Shown piece by piece: positions 46,496-55,546 of a DNA stretch of 64,000 bases. The notes under the pieces are model-generated. The model searched no databases and had not been told where the DNA came from. It saw only the letters and a program-made list of their open reading frames with translations. Where the stretch lies: positions 1 to 64,000 of the forward strand of contig PNNG01000037.1 of the NCBI GenBank assembly GCA_013824115.1. Direction: 5' to 3'. The DNA is from Sphingobacteriaceae bacterium. Lineage in GTDB: Bacteria; Bacteroidota; Bacteroidia; UBA7662. The position numbers and the translations under genes are program-made. Positions within the stretch are counted from its first letter, which is position 1, and each line of letters opens with the position of its first letter.

Positions 46496-48313
46496 GTGAC
46501 TCCCGAAACTTTCAAAGCCCTTGAATACACCATTCCCGATAAACCCGGGGTGTACCGTTATTTAGATACCCACGACAAATTGCTGTATGTAGGCAAGGCC
46601 AAAAGTTTGAAAAAACGGGTAGGCAGCTATTTCCAACTCGACAGGCACGAGGGGCGCATTCGTTTGATGGTGAGCAAAATTGCCCGCATTGAGTTTACAC
46701 TGGTGGATACCGAACTGGATGCACTGCTGCTTGAAAACGCCCTCATCAAAAAGCACCAGCCCCGTTTCAACATCCGGCTCAAAGACGACAAAACCTATCC
46801 TTACATCGTCATCAAAAACGAGCCCTTTCCACGCATCTTCCCCACCCGGCGCATGATACGCGACGGCAGCACCTACCTGGGGCCTTATGCCTCGGTGCAA
46901 ATGATGCGAACCATGTTGGAACTGGTAAAACGCATTTACCCCCTGCGCACCTGCAGCTTGCCACTTACCGAGGCCAATATCAACGCAGCTAAGTTTAGGG
47001 CCTGCCTCGAATACCAAATAGGGAATTGCCTGGCTCCTTGCGAAGCCAAACAATCGGCCAGCGAATACCACGAAAACATAGAAGCCATCAAAGAAATACT
47101 GAAGGGAAGCTACCACAAAGCCCAACAGTTGCTGAAGGAAGAAATGCGGCAATATGCCGAAGCTTTGGCATTTGAAAAAGCCGCGGCTGTGAAGAAGAAG
47201 TTAGAGTTGTTGGAAAACTACCAATCGAAATCGGCCATTGTGAACCCCAATATCACCGATACCGATGTGTTTAGCCTGGTGCGGCAAGATGAACTCGCGG
47301 TGGTAAACTACCTCCACATTCAAAACGGAGCCATTGTGCGTTCACACAACCTCGAAATCATGCAGAACCTGGAGGAAAGCAATGCCGACTTGCTTACTTG
47401 GGGCATGATTGAGTTGCGTAATCGTTTTCAAAGCACAGCCCGTGTAATTTTGCTGAACCAGGAAATTGAAAGTGAACCCGAGGAGCTCGACATTCAGGTG
47501 CCACGCATTGGCGACAAAAAGAAAATTGTAGAACTCAGCCTGAAAAACGCTTTTTACCACCTCAACGAATTGCTGCAATTGCGCAATAACCGCAGCCAGC
47601 TACAGAAGACCGAAAAGCTCATGGAACAAATGCGGACTGATTTGGGACTCAAAAAACAGCCGCGTCACATCGAATGCTTCGATAACTCCAACTTCCATGG
47701 CAGCTATGCCGTTTCGGCCTGCGTGGTATTTAAAGACGGCAAGCCGAGCAAAAAAGATTACCGACACTTCAATGTAAAAACGGTGGAAGGTCCCAACGAC
47801 TTTGCCACGATGGAAGAAGTAATTACGCGGCGCTACAAACGGCTGCTGGAAGAAAAACAGCCCCTACCCGATTTGCTCATTGTGGATGGCGGCAAAGGAC
47901 AACTGAGTTCGGCAGTATACGCGCTCAAGCAGCTTGGCATTTTTGAGCAATTGCCTGTGATGGGTATCGCCAAAAACCTGGAAGAGCTTTTTTATCCGAA
48001 TGACCCTGTGCCTTTACACCTCGACAAAGCTGGCTACACCCTCAAGATCATCCAACAGATGCGCGACGAAGCACACCGTTTTGGCATTACCCATCACCGC
48101 AACCAGCGATCGAAGGGCACCATCAAGTCGGCATTAAGCGACATTGCTGGCATTGGTCCCAAAAGCGTAGAAACACTGTTAAGGACTTTCAAGTCGGTAG
48201 CCGCTTTGCAGGAGGCTCCCCGGGAAGCCATTGTAGCGGCCATAGGCGAGGCAAAAACACAGATGGTGTGGGAGTGGCTTGAAAAACAAAAACAAACCCC
48301 TGCCGAGGACTGA
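46496..48313 (+). CDS. uvrC: Excinuclease ABC subunit C
   Basis: 605 residues, full length, starting at GTG (TPETFKALEY). It makes both incisions in nucleotide excision repair. The N-terminal GIY-YIG nuclease domain reads PGVYRYLDTHDKLLYVGKAK. The middle UVR motif lies near residue 205. The RNase H-like domain includes IECFDNSNFHGSYAVSACVV, with LLIVDGGKGQLSSA following. The C-terminal helix-hairpin-helix pair is in SDIAGIGPKSVETLLRTFKS. The gene stands alone; the convergent neighbour ends 6 nt away. Confidence 0.97.
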   Translation: MTPETFKALEYTIPDKPGVYRYLDTHDKLLYVGKAKSLKKRVGSYFQLDRHEGRIRLMVSKIARIEFTLVDTELDALLLENALIKKHQPRFNIRLKDDKTYPYIVIKNEPFPRIFPTRRMIRDGSTYLGPYASVQMMRTMLELVKRIYPLRTCSLPLTEANINAAKFRACLEYQIGNCLAPCEAKQSASEYHENIEAIKEILKGSYHKAQQLLKEEMRQYAEALAFEKAAAVKKKLELLENYQSKSAIVNPNITDTDVFSLVRQDELAVVNYLHIQNGAIVRSHNLEIMQNLEESNADLLTWGMIELRNRFQSTARVILLNQEIESEPEELDIQVPRIGDKKKIVELSLKNAFYHLNELLQLRNNRSQLQKTEKLMEQMRTDLGLKKQPRHIECFDNSNFHGSYAVSACVVFKDGKPSKKDYRHFNVKTVEGPNDFATMEEVITRRYKRLLEEKQPLPDLLIVDGGKGQLSSAVYALKQLGIFEQLPVMGIAKNLEELFYPNDPVPLHLDKAGYTLKIIQQMRDEAHRFGITHHRNQRSKGTIKSALSDIAGIGPKSVETLLRTFKSVAALQEAPREAIVAAIGEAKTQMVWEWLEKQKQTPAED

Positions 48314-48318
48314 ACAAC

Positions 48319-48906
48319 TTACTTGCTCTCCTTGAGCACCATATCGATGGTAATGGCTGCTGAAAGAATGATGGCCCGCTGCTTTTCGTCGTTCAAACCC
48401 GGGTGTAAAGCCACATGGTATTTATCGGCACTGGTGAACAGCTCGCGTGCCATACCGCCCCACTTTTTGGAAATGGCTCCAATGGGCTGGCTTTGCGCAT
48501 TGGTAATTACAAAATCCCAGGCTTTCCAATCGCCATTGATTTCGGCAACGGGTTGATCGAGCACATCGCTGATCACAAATCGGGGTTTGAGCAAGCGAAA
48601 TTTTTGTTTGATGCTGCCTATTTCGCGTCCCTCGCTATTTTCAATGGTGATTTTCGACATCCAGAACGTCCAACCCCGCTTGATTACCGCCTCTGTTTTT
48701 CCTTCCGCATTTTCGATATGCAATTCAAATGGAAGCATGGCCTTATTCACCAGTAAGCGCAGCATTTTGGCGCCAAAGCTCAATTGCTGACGGATGGCTC
48801 CAATCTCTTTCCCCTCACCGTCGAACAAACGGTAGTGATTCGAAAAGCGAATGAGATTGAGACGTTCGTCGATGAAAAAATGATCGGTTTGGTTGAATAG
48901 CGACAT
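48319..48906 (-). CDS. LURP-one/phospholipid-scramblase-related protein
   Basis: 195 residues from ATG 48906 (MSLFNQTDHFFIDERL). The protein is a series of similar beta-strand units (YRLFDGEGKEIGAIRQ, ITIENSEGREIGSIKQ, FVITNAQSQPIGAISKKWGG) typical of the tubby-like LURP-one/scramblase fold. ISKKWGG near the end is a common signature. No signal peptide or helix, so probably cytoplasmic or membrane-peripheral. The function in bacteria is unknown. Its start lies 1 nt after the stop of the upstream barrel gene, implying cotranscription. Confidence 0.75.
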   Translation of the reverse strand: MSLFNQTDHFFIDERLNLIRFSNHYRLFDGEGKEIGAIRQQLSFGAKMLRLLVNKAMLPFELHIENAEGKTEAVIKRGWTFWMSKITIENSEGREIGSIKQKFRLLKPRFVISDVLDQPVAEINGDWKAWDFVITNAQSQPIGAISKKWGGMARELFTSADKYHVALHPGLNDEKQRAIILSAAITIDMVLKESK

Positions 48907-48907
48907 A

Positions 48908-49825
48908 TTATCGGTGGTTGTGTTGAATGCGATAAGCTCCTCCCACCCGAATATGGTGCGTAGTGAGGTGCTGAAAATGGTGCTGGTAACCCAAAAAAAC
49001 GTAGGCCTTGGCCGATGGTTGGTAACGCAGCTCGGTTCGTGCCGCATAGGGCAGGTCGCCATCGCCGGTCCAGCCCACATAACCCGCCGACCCAAGTGTT
49101 AACTGCCACGGACCGTGTATCATATCTGCAGCCAGTCCGTACAAAAAGGCATCGTTCTGTGCGTCGGTCTCCATTTGCCACACATACAATCCGGCATTGC
49201 CATACAAGCGAATGCTCTGCATAAACCGACCGGGCCGGTGCCAACTTTTGCCCAGGTGCCAGTCGAATATATAGCCCGGACTATTGGTAAATCGTGCGTT
49301 TTCGAGGTTTTTGCCCGCCGTTGTTTTCACTGCCACGTGCATGGTTAGATCTACTCCCCAGCGGTTGTATTCGCGTCGCAGCAACTGCGCTAGGGTAGTA
49401 ATCCACACGTCTCCATTGCTCCTTCCTACACCCGAGGTATCGCGGGCAAGGCGGATATCGCGGACTTCGGGACTGGTTTGGTACCACTCGATGGGGCGGT
49501 AATTCAAGTCCATGGCCACGCGGCCAACGGCTAGCGGCAAACGCACTCGAATGGCCGCACTTTGGGTGTAATCGCCCGGTGCACGGTGGAAATCGCCGGT
49601 GGTTTCGATGACCCAATGGCTATCTACCCGTGGATAGAATTGTTGCGGTATGGGCAAGGCATTAGGTCCCATGTAGGCGGGTGCGCGGCGCATGAGGCTG
49701 GCCCAGTCGGCGCCCGGAGGCAAGTTCCATTTGGCTGCCCACAAATCGAGTTCCGACTGTGCCAAGGCCATCTGGCTGAGCATGCCTGCCCAGCAAAGCA
49801 ACAGAAAAAATTTTGGCAGCAACAT
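48908..49825 (-). CDS. Outer-membrane beta-barrel protein, DUF2490-like
   Basis: 305 residues. Signal peptide MLLPKFFLLLCWAGMLSQMALAQ, then alternating-strand sequence rich in Trp and Tyr (IRLYGNAGLYVWQMETD, WQLTLGSAGYVGWTGDGDL, AYVFLGYQHHFQ) typical of a barrel of about 12 strands. The likeness to DUF2490 is weak. It ends 1 nt before the scramblase-like gene and is divergent from the META lipoprotein gene, with only 44 bp between the two start codons. Confidence 0.6.
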   Translation of the reverse strand: MLLPKFFLLLCWAGMLSQMALAQSELDLWAAKWNLPPGADWASLMRRAPAYMGPNALPIPQQFYPRVDSHWVIETTGDFHRAPGDYTQSAAIRVRLPLAVGRVAMDLNYRPIEWYQTSPEVRDIRLARDTSGVGRSNGDVWITTLAQLLRREYNRWGVDLTMHVAVKTTAGKNLENARFTNSPGYIFDWHLGKSWHRPGRFMQSIRLYGNAGLYVWQMETDAQNDAFLYGLAADMIHGPWQLTLGSAGYVGWTGDGDLPYAARTELRYQPSAKAYVFLGYQHHFQHLTTHHIRVGGAYRIQHNHR

Positions 49826-49829
49826 GGGC

Positions 49830-49837
49830 CGAAAATA
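49830..49837 (-). promoter_or_regulatory. -7-like box (TATTTTCG) abutting the barrel gene
   Basis: One mismatch to TAnnTTTG, 4 nt before ATG 49825 on the minus strand. Back-to-back with the box of the divergent lipoprotein gene. Confidence 0.4.
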
Positions 49838-49857
49838 GCAGTTCGGCTTGGTTTTAC

Positions 49858-49865
49858 CATCTTTG
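49858..49865 (+). promoter_or_regulatory. -7-like box (CATCTTTG) abutting the META lipoprotein gene
   Basis: One mismatch to TAnnTTTG, 4 nt before ATG 49870. Confidence 0.4.
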
Positions 49866-49869
49866 CCCT

Positions 49870-50286
49870 ATGCGTTTGCGATATCTTTTGCTTCTTACCC
49901 TGGCGGCCTGCGTTTCGCAGCGGCCTGCCGACCCTGCTGATTTGCAGGGCATTATTTGGACCAGCACCACTGCTGCCGACGAAAAACCTGCGGCTACGCT
50001 GCAATTTGAGTCGGGTGGAGCCGTACAAGGCAGCGATGGATGTAACCGTTTGTTTGGCACAGCCCTCATTGGCGAGCGCATCGATTTGAGCAAAGTAGCC
50101 ACCACCCGCATGGCCTGCATTCACGGGCGTGATTCGGCCTTTTGGGCGGCATTTAACCTGCATGACCGTTGGAGGGTGCGGGGTGATGAGTTACAGCTTC
50201 TCAAGGGGAAAAAGATTATTTGGACTTTTGACGGTCAAGCCCCGCAAAACGATACCGAAAGCAGTGAGGCGGAAGAACGCGAATAA
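49870..50286 (+). CDS. META/HslJ-domain lipoprotein
   Basis: 138 residues from ATG 49870 (MRLRYLLLLTLAAC), a lipoprotein signal with Cys14 as the likely lipidated residue. The META domain shows ATLQFESGGAVQGSDGCNRLFG and later VATTRMAC, with the two Cys conserved in this family. Such proteins (HslJ in E. coli) are envelope proteins of poorly known function linked to stress resistance. The C-terminus is acidic. Convergent with glcD. Confidence 0.85.
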   Translation: MRLRYLLLLTLAACVSQRPADPADLQGIIWTSTTAADEKPAATLQFESGGAVQGSDGCNRLFGTALIGERIDLSKVATTRMACIHGRDSAFWAAFNLHDRWRVRGDELQLLKGKKIIWTFDGQAPQNDTESSEAEERE

Positions 50287-50291
50287 GGGAC

Positions 50292-51683
50292 TTACAGCCC
50301 CATTTTGCCCGGATTGAGGATGCCTTTGGGGTCGAATACCTGTTTGATGCCCCGCATGAGCTCAAAATGCACGGGTTCAAATACGAGGTCGAGGTATTCT
50401 TGCTGCACCAGGCCGATGCCATGTTCGCCGCTGATGGTGCCTCCCAAGCGGTGTACTTCGGCGAAAATCTCACGGATGCCTTGTCGCACCGTTGTTTCCC
50501 AAGCCTCCTCACTCAGCGCTCCGCGGATGATGTTCACATGCACATTGCCATCACCCGCATGGCCGTAGCAAACTGATTCAAAGCCATACTTTTCACCCAC
50601 CGCCTTTACGTGTTTGATGATTTGTGGCAGTTGGGCACGTGGCACCACTGTATCTTCCTCCTTATACACCGAATTGGCTTTAACGGCATGGGCCACATGG
50701 CGGCGCAGTTTCCAAAGTTGGGCTTTTTGGTGATCGGCTTCGGCCAACTGCACTTCCCCGGCGCCCAAACTTTCGAGCAAAAGGTATAACTGTTCGGCCT
50801 CTACCAAAAGTGGCTCGGGCTGGTTGCCGTCGAGTTCGATGAGCAAATGTGCTTCTACCCCTTCGGGCAAATCGATGGGCTGGTTGAGGTAACGTGCTGC
50901 CCATTCGATGGCATTGCGCTCCATAAATTCCAGGGCAGAAGGTGTGATTCCGGCCTTAAAAATAGCCGATACGGCAGCACAAGCCGCTTCGAGCGAGGCA
51001 AAAGGCACCAGCATCAGCAGGTTGTGGGCGGGGTAAGGAATGAGGCGGAATACCACTTTGGTAATCACTCCCAAAGTGCCTTCGCTGCCCACCATCAGCT
51101 GGGTGAGGTTGTAGCCCGTGGCATTTTTAAGCACATTGGCGCCAGTCCAAATGAGGCGCCCATCGGGTAGTGCCACTTCCAAATTCAGCACATAATCTTT
51201 GGTGGTGCCGTATTTCACGGCATGTGGACCGCCGGCCGATTCCGCTAGGTTGCCTCCTAGCGAACAACTGCCACGGCTCGAGGGATCAGGCGGATAATAC
51301 AAGCCCAACGCTTGCACTGCATCCTGAAATGCTTGGGTAACCACCCCCGGCTCTACCGTTGCCTGCAAATTATCGGTATCGATGTGGAGAATGCGGTTGA
51401 GCTTGCGGGTATCGAGTACCAGTCCACCACGAACCGGCAGTGCTCCTCCACTCAATCCGGTACCGGCACCGCGGGTAGTTACAGATACGCCATGCTTGTT
51501 GCACGCCGCCAATACCCCTGCTACCGCTTCGGCCGAGGCTGGCAAGGCTGCCACCGAGGGCAAGTACAGCAGGTCTTCGGTTTCGTCGCGACCAAAAGCC
51601 TCCAGCTCGTGGGTGAGCAGTTCATCGGGGGCCAGCCAGGCACGCAAATCGGCAAGGAAATCGGCAGAAAGGGACGATTGCAT
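50292..51683 (-). CDS. glcD: FAD-linked glycolate/lactate oxidase (GlcD-like)
   Basis: 463 residues from ATG 51683. The N-terminal FAD_binding_4 domain includes VSVTTRGAGTGLSGGALP and YPPDPSSRGSCSLGGNLAESAGG. The C-terminal FAD-oxidase domain has the His-containing CYGHAGDGNVHVNI and the end signature GGTISGEHGIGL with FDPKGILNPGK. It oxidises a 2-hydroxy acid (glycolate or D-lactate). No glcE or glcF neighbours, so the electron acceptor is not evident. A perfect -7 box lies 4 nt before the ATG. Confidence 0.92.
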   Translation of the reverse strand: MQSSLSADFLADLRAWLAPDELLTHELEAFGRDETEDLLYLPSVAALPASAEAVAGVLAACNKHGVSVTTRGAGTGLSGGALPVRGGLVLDTRKLNRILHIDTDNLQATVEPGVVTQAFQDAVQALGLYYPPDPSSRGSCSLGGNLAESAGGPHAVKYGTTKDYVLNLEVALPDGRLIWTGANVLKNATGYNLTQLMVGSEGTLGVITKVVFRLIPYPAHNLLMLVPFASLEAACAAVSAIFKAGITPSALEFMERNAIEWAARYLNQPIDLPEGVEAHLLIELDGNQPEPLLVEAEQLYLLLESLGAGEVQLAEADHQKAQLWKLRRHVAHAVKANSVYKEEDTVVPRAQLPQIIKHVKAVGEKYGFESVCYGHAGDGNVHVNIIRGALSEEAWETTVRQGIREIFAEVHRLGGTISGEHGIGLVQQEYLDLVFEPVHFELMRGIKQVFDPKGILNPGKMGL

Positions 51684-51687
51684 CACA

Positions 51688-51695
51688 CAAAAGTA
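51688..51695 (-). promoter_or_regulatory. -7 box (TACTTTTG) abutting glcD
   Basis: Perfect TAnnTTTG on the minus strand, 4 nt before ATG 51683. Predicts a leaderless mRNA. Confidence 0.55.
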
Positions 51696-51898
51696 AAAGA
51701 AGGCGGGGATGTTTGTATCGTCCAAAATGAGTTGCGAAATCCACAAACAATCAGCAGAAATAATTCGATTTCCGAAATCTTCTGCGGTTCGCGGCGGCCA
51801 CTGCCTGAGATGCATGAAAAAGCACTGGCATCGGTGATTTTTACGGCATTTTGGGTTAATTTAGCAGCCGTTTTTGAATCCGAAAAAAGCAATATCCA

Positions 51899-53152
51899 AT
51901 GGCAGAAGTGATAAAAATGCCCAAAATGAGCGATACCATGACCGAAGGGGTCATCGCTGAGTGGCATAAAAAAGAAGGAGATCAAGTAAAACCCGGAGAT
52001 ATTCTGGCCGATGTGGAAACCGATAAGGCCACCATGGAGCTCGAAAATTTCGAATCGGGCACCTTGTTGTACGTAGGTGTAAAGAAAGGCGAAAGCGTTC
52101 CGGTTGACACCATCATTGCCATTATTGGCAAGCCAGGTGAAGACATCAGCGGATTGTTGGCTGGTGGTTCTGCTGCGGCTGCGCCTGCTCCTGCCACAGC
52201 TCCTGCACCCGTTGCAGCAGCACCTGCTCCTGCTCCTGCTGCTCCTGCACCTGTAGCAGCACCTGCTCCAGTAGCCGCTTCTGCAGACAGCCGTTTGAAA
52301 GCTTCTCCCCTGGCGCGACGCATAGCTGAAGAAAAAGGCATTGATTTGCGTGCTTTGGCTGGTAGTGGCGACAATGGCCGCATCGTGGTACGCGACCTCG
52401 CACAAGCTCCCGCCTCAGCCGCTGCGGCTCCTGCTGCCGCACCTGTGGTATTTGCCAGCGTAACGGGCGAAGAGCGCTTCAGCGAAGTAGCTGTATCGCA
52501 AATGCGCAAAACCATTGCCCGCCGTTTGGCCGAGAGCAAGTTCAGCGCGCCGCACTTCTACCTTACCATCGATATCGACATGGACCAAGCCATGGCTGCC
52601 CGTACGCAAATCAATGAAGTGGCACCAGTGAAGGTGTCGTTCAACGATATGGTCATCAAAGCAGCTGCTTTGGCCTTGCGAAAGCATCCCAAAATCAACA
52701 GCAGCTGGTTGGGCGACAAAATCCGATTCAATGAGCACATCCACGTAGGTGTGGCCATGGCAGTGGAAGAAGGCCTGCTGGTTCCAGTAGTTCGTTTTGC
52801 CGACAGCAAGCCTTTGTCGCAAATTGCCCAGGAAGTGAAAGTATACGGCGGCAAAGCCAAAGAAAAGAAATTACAGCCAGCCGATTGGGAAGGCAACACC
52901 TTCACCATCAGCAACCTCGGCATGTTTGGCATTGAAGAGTTCACTGCCATCATCAACCCACCCGATGCTTGCATCATGGCCGTTGGTGCTATTCGCCAGG
53001 AGCCTGTGGTGAAAAAGGACCAAGTAGTAGTGGGCAACCGCATGAAGGTTACCCTCAGTTGCGACCACCGCGTGGTAGATGGTGCTTCAGGTGCCCAGTT
53101 CCTGCAAACCTTCAAGCAATTGCTCGAAGAGCCGGTACGTATGCTGGCCTAA
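51899..53152 (+). CDS. Dihydrolipoyl acyltransferase (E2), probably of pyruvate dehydrogenase
   Basis: 417 residues. The N-terminal lipoyl domain has the lipoylated Lys in ETDKATMELE (about residue 42). A long Ala/Pro linker (about 80-125) connects to the peripheral-subunit-binding domain (SPLARRIAEEKGIDLRALAG) and, after a second linker, the catalytic domain ending in DHRVVDGASGAQFL with the active-site His. The single lipoyl domain and start MAEVIKMPKMSDTMTEG fit pyruvate dehydrogenase E2 of Bacteroidota. E1 and E3 are not adjacent. A terminator follows. Confidence 0.92.
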   Translation: MAEVIKMPKMSDTMTEGVIAEWHKKEGDQVKPGDILADVETDKATMELENFESGTLLYVGVKKGESVPVDTIIAIIGKPGEDISGLLAGGSAAAAPAPATAPAPVAAAPAPAPAAPAPVAAPAPVAASADSRLKASPLARRIAEEKGIDLRALAGSGDNGRIVVRDLAQAPASAAAAPAAAPVVFASVTGEERFSEVAVSQMRKTIARRLAESKFSAPHFYLTIDIDMDQAMAARTQINEVAPVKVSFNDMVIKAAALALRKHPKINSSWLGDKIRFNEHIHVGVAMAVEEGLLVPVVRFADSKPLSQIAQEVKVYGGKAKEKKLQPADWEGNTFTISNLGMFGIEEFTAIINPPDACIMAVGAIRQEPVVKKDQVVVGNRMKVTLSCDHRVVDGASGAQFLQTFKQLLEEPVRMLA

Positions 53153-53171
53153 ATGGATGACCACCCATTCA

Positions 53172-53206
53172 AAAATCCGCTTCCGCACCGAAGCGGATTT
53201 TTTTTT
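53172..53206. terminator. Bidirectional terminator between the E2 gene and the DUF3857 gene
   Basis: Twelve-base perfect arms (53172-53183 and 53190-53201) with a six-base loop, then a T-run to 53206 on the plus strand. On the minus strand the left flank supplies five T, so it can also serve the convergent gene ending at 53306. Confidence 0.92.
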
Positions 53207-53305
53207 GCACAAACTCAAGTTAAAAGGCTAATAATCACACCGTGGCACAAAAAAGCCGGAACAGGTTCTACGCTGATCCGGCCATTTGTAGCATCTGAAG
53301 CAGAA

Positions 53306-55537
53306 TTATATCTTCTTCAGAATCACCTTTTTCTGATTAAAATCGCTGGCGGCATTCATAAAGCTCGTAAAAGCCTTCCAATCGCTGGCAGGCATCACCG
53401 ACTTGTGGTAAGTGCGTTCAACTACCAATTTGAGGGTTTTGCCCTCCACCGTTGCCGTTGATTTAAACCGGCCAGTTTCATTCGAAACCTCGGTGTTGAG
53501 TGCCTCTATGCCTTCGGCTACATAACCATCGGGTATTTGCAGCACGTACTCCATGCGGTTAGAAACAGGGAAATCGATGCTGATAGGATTCAAACGAGCC
53601 ACCGCAGTATCGATGCGGCTATAATCGCCCGGCAGCATACCTACCGATACAATGAGATTACGGCCTGCTTTACTCACAAAATCGGAAACGGTGTACTTTT
53701 CACTTACCACCAGCTCGGGTTGATCGGGGAAGCGGCCCGACTTCAACACTTTATAGCCATCGTAAGAAACCACTTTGTAGGCGCGCGATACCCTCGACTT
53801 GAGGCTTTCGAGTTTGTTCTTCTCGTTTTCCTCGAGGTCGAAGTTCTTCCCTACCTCCACTTTCTTTTCTCTACGCGATTCGGAAGCTGATTTTTGTGGC
53901 TTTTCCTTGGTGAAGGTTGCCACAAAAGCCTGATCTTCTTTGGTGAAATCCATATTGCTCAAAAACAAATCGCCACTGGTAAGTCGTGAAACCCCCTTCA
54001 AAGAAGTTTGCGCGTCAAATACCAATTCGTTGTTTTCGTTGATGGTAATATTTGCCAAATAGCTTACGCCACTTGAACCTGGCTCTACTTCGGGAATGCG
54101 GAATTTTTCAATCGACTTGCCTTTGGCTTGTCGCTTGTCTACATACACAATGTAGGCGTCGTTGCCGGCCAATCGGTAAAAATCATCGGTCGATTTGGTA
54201 TGGTCGTCCACCGGAAAATACAACTTGCGCTTGCCATTGTGCTTGATGGATGTAAACCAGTACAGCTCGTTGCGCGAAAGCAAATGTTTGCGCTCGGTAA
54301 TGTGTCGGCCGGGCGCTATGGCTAATTGCACATCCCAAGTACGACTAAATTTACGGAGGGCATTGATGAAAATGGCCGCAAATAATTCGTCGTTCAAAAA
54401 GCGGGCGCTTTCTTTGTAATCACCATAAGTGAAATCGTGCCTGATTTTGTAATAGAGGGCGTCGGCGACTTTAAATGCATCTTTTTCGCCTCGGAAATGG
54501 CGCCCTAGCCACAGCTGGTAATTGTTGGTAAAGCTATTTGCAGTGGCCCAGTAGTTGAATCTGGTATAATTTGCACCATTTGCCTTACCTGTTTGACCAA
54601 AAGTGCGGTAGTAGAACGCATTGGCAATCATGGGCTGAAATTCGTCTTCTTCAACGCGGGTTTTCACTTCTCCGGGTTCACCGGCAAAATTATCCCACTT
54701 GCTTTTGGCCCCACCTGTTACACACAGCATGATTTTTAGGATGGGATCGGTTTTTTGTCCGTAAGTAAACCGATTCTGTAACGTATCGTCTTCAAACATT
54801 TCGCCACTGGCCATATACGTTTGGAAACGACCGGTAGGTTCGGTAATGATTTTGACCTTGGGCGCACCGTTGATAGATACTGCTGAAACGGCAGTGCCCT
54901 TTCTTACGGTAAACTGAATATTGCGGCGCAAAACCGGGTATTCTTCGGAGAAGTTAAAGCTAATTACATCGGTGCAGGAAGGATAAAAAGCATTGATGAT
55001 TTCATCCTTGAGCTCGGTTACAACATCCACGATATCGCCCACTTCTAAACCCGGTAGCGCCACTTTGCGACTGTCTTTACCCCCACGTACATAGGTATTC
55101 CAAGTACGGGTGCGGCGGTCGTTGAGCTCTTCTTTGAAAGGGGCAGCAGCACTCATGTCGACCACCACTCTTTTTCCATTGGGCTTGATGATTTGAATGC
55201 CCGTGCGGTTGTCGGCGTCTTCCTGGTAATTCAAACTTCCGAATTCTTCCACAGCTGCCTGATCGAGCAAGAGGGTTTGACGGCGTACTTTACCCGTAAA
55301 CTGGGAGCCATTGTTGCCGCCATAATTAAACTCCACGCGCTCGGCAATGACTACGGCCGAACGGTTTTTCCATTTTTCGGGAATTTCAGCCGCTTTGAAC
55401 AAAGGATCATTCGTTTCGAAGTCCTTCATATTGGCCTCATTCTTTTGTCGGGCCGCCCTGCGCTCAGAGGCTGTTTGGGCACTGGCCATGACTGGCAAAA
55501 ATGCCGCTAGAAGTGCGTAAATGATTATTTTTTTCAT
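53306..55537 (-). CDS. Exported DUF3857 protein with degenerate transglutaminase-like domain (cassette 2)
   Basis: 743 residues from ATG 55537 (MKKIIIYALLAAFLPVMASAQ, a signal peptide). An N-terminal DUF3857-type beta domain (VVIAERVEFNYGG to QTLLLDQAAVEEFGSLNY) is followed by a transglutaminase-like fold and a C-terminal beta domain. In the position of the catalytic Cys the sequence reads ARFLNDELFAAIFINALRK, and the His position also lacks His (ELYWFTSIKHNGKRKLYFPVDD keeps the Asp). The enzyme core therefore appears inactive. Third gene of a barrel-barrel-DUF3857 cassette; it begins 9 nt after the upstream barrel gene. Confidence 0.8.
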   Translation of the reverse strand: MKKIIIYALLAAFLPVMASAQTASERRAARQKNEANMKDFETNDPLFKAAEIPEKWKNRSAVVIAERVEFNYGGNNGSQFTGKVRRQTLLLDQAAVEEFGSLNYQEDADNRTGIQIIKPNGKRVVVDMSAAAPFKEELNDRRTRTWNTYVRGGKDSRKVALPGLEVGDIVDVVTELKDEIINAFYPSCTDVISFNFSEEYPVLRRNIQFTVRKGTAVSAVSINGAPKVKIITEPTGRFQTYMASGEMFEDDTLQNRFTYGQKTDPILKIMLCVTGGAKSKWDNFAGEPGEVKTRVEEDEFQPMIANAFYYRTFGQTGKANGANYTRFNYWATANSFTNNYQLWLGRHFRGEKDAFKVADALYYKIRHDFTYGDYKESARFLNDELFAAIFINALRKFSRTWDVQLAIAPGRHITERKHLLSRNELYWFTSIKHNGKRKLYFPVDDHTKSTDDFYRLAGNDAYIVYVDKRQAKGKSIEKFRIPEVEPGSSGVSYLANITINENNELVFDAQTSLKGVSRLTSGDLFLSNMDFTKEDQAFVATFTKEKPQKSASESRREKKVEVGKNFDLEENEKNKLESLKSRVSRAYKVVSYDGYKVLKSGRFPDQPELVVSEKYTVSDFVSKAGRNLIVSVGMLPGDYSRIDTAVARLNPISIDFPVSNRMEYVLQIPDGYVAEGIEALNTEVSNETGRFKSTATVEGKTLKLVVERTYHKSVMPASDWKAFTSFMNAASDFNQKKVILKKI

Positions 55538-55546
55538 ATGCATGGT

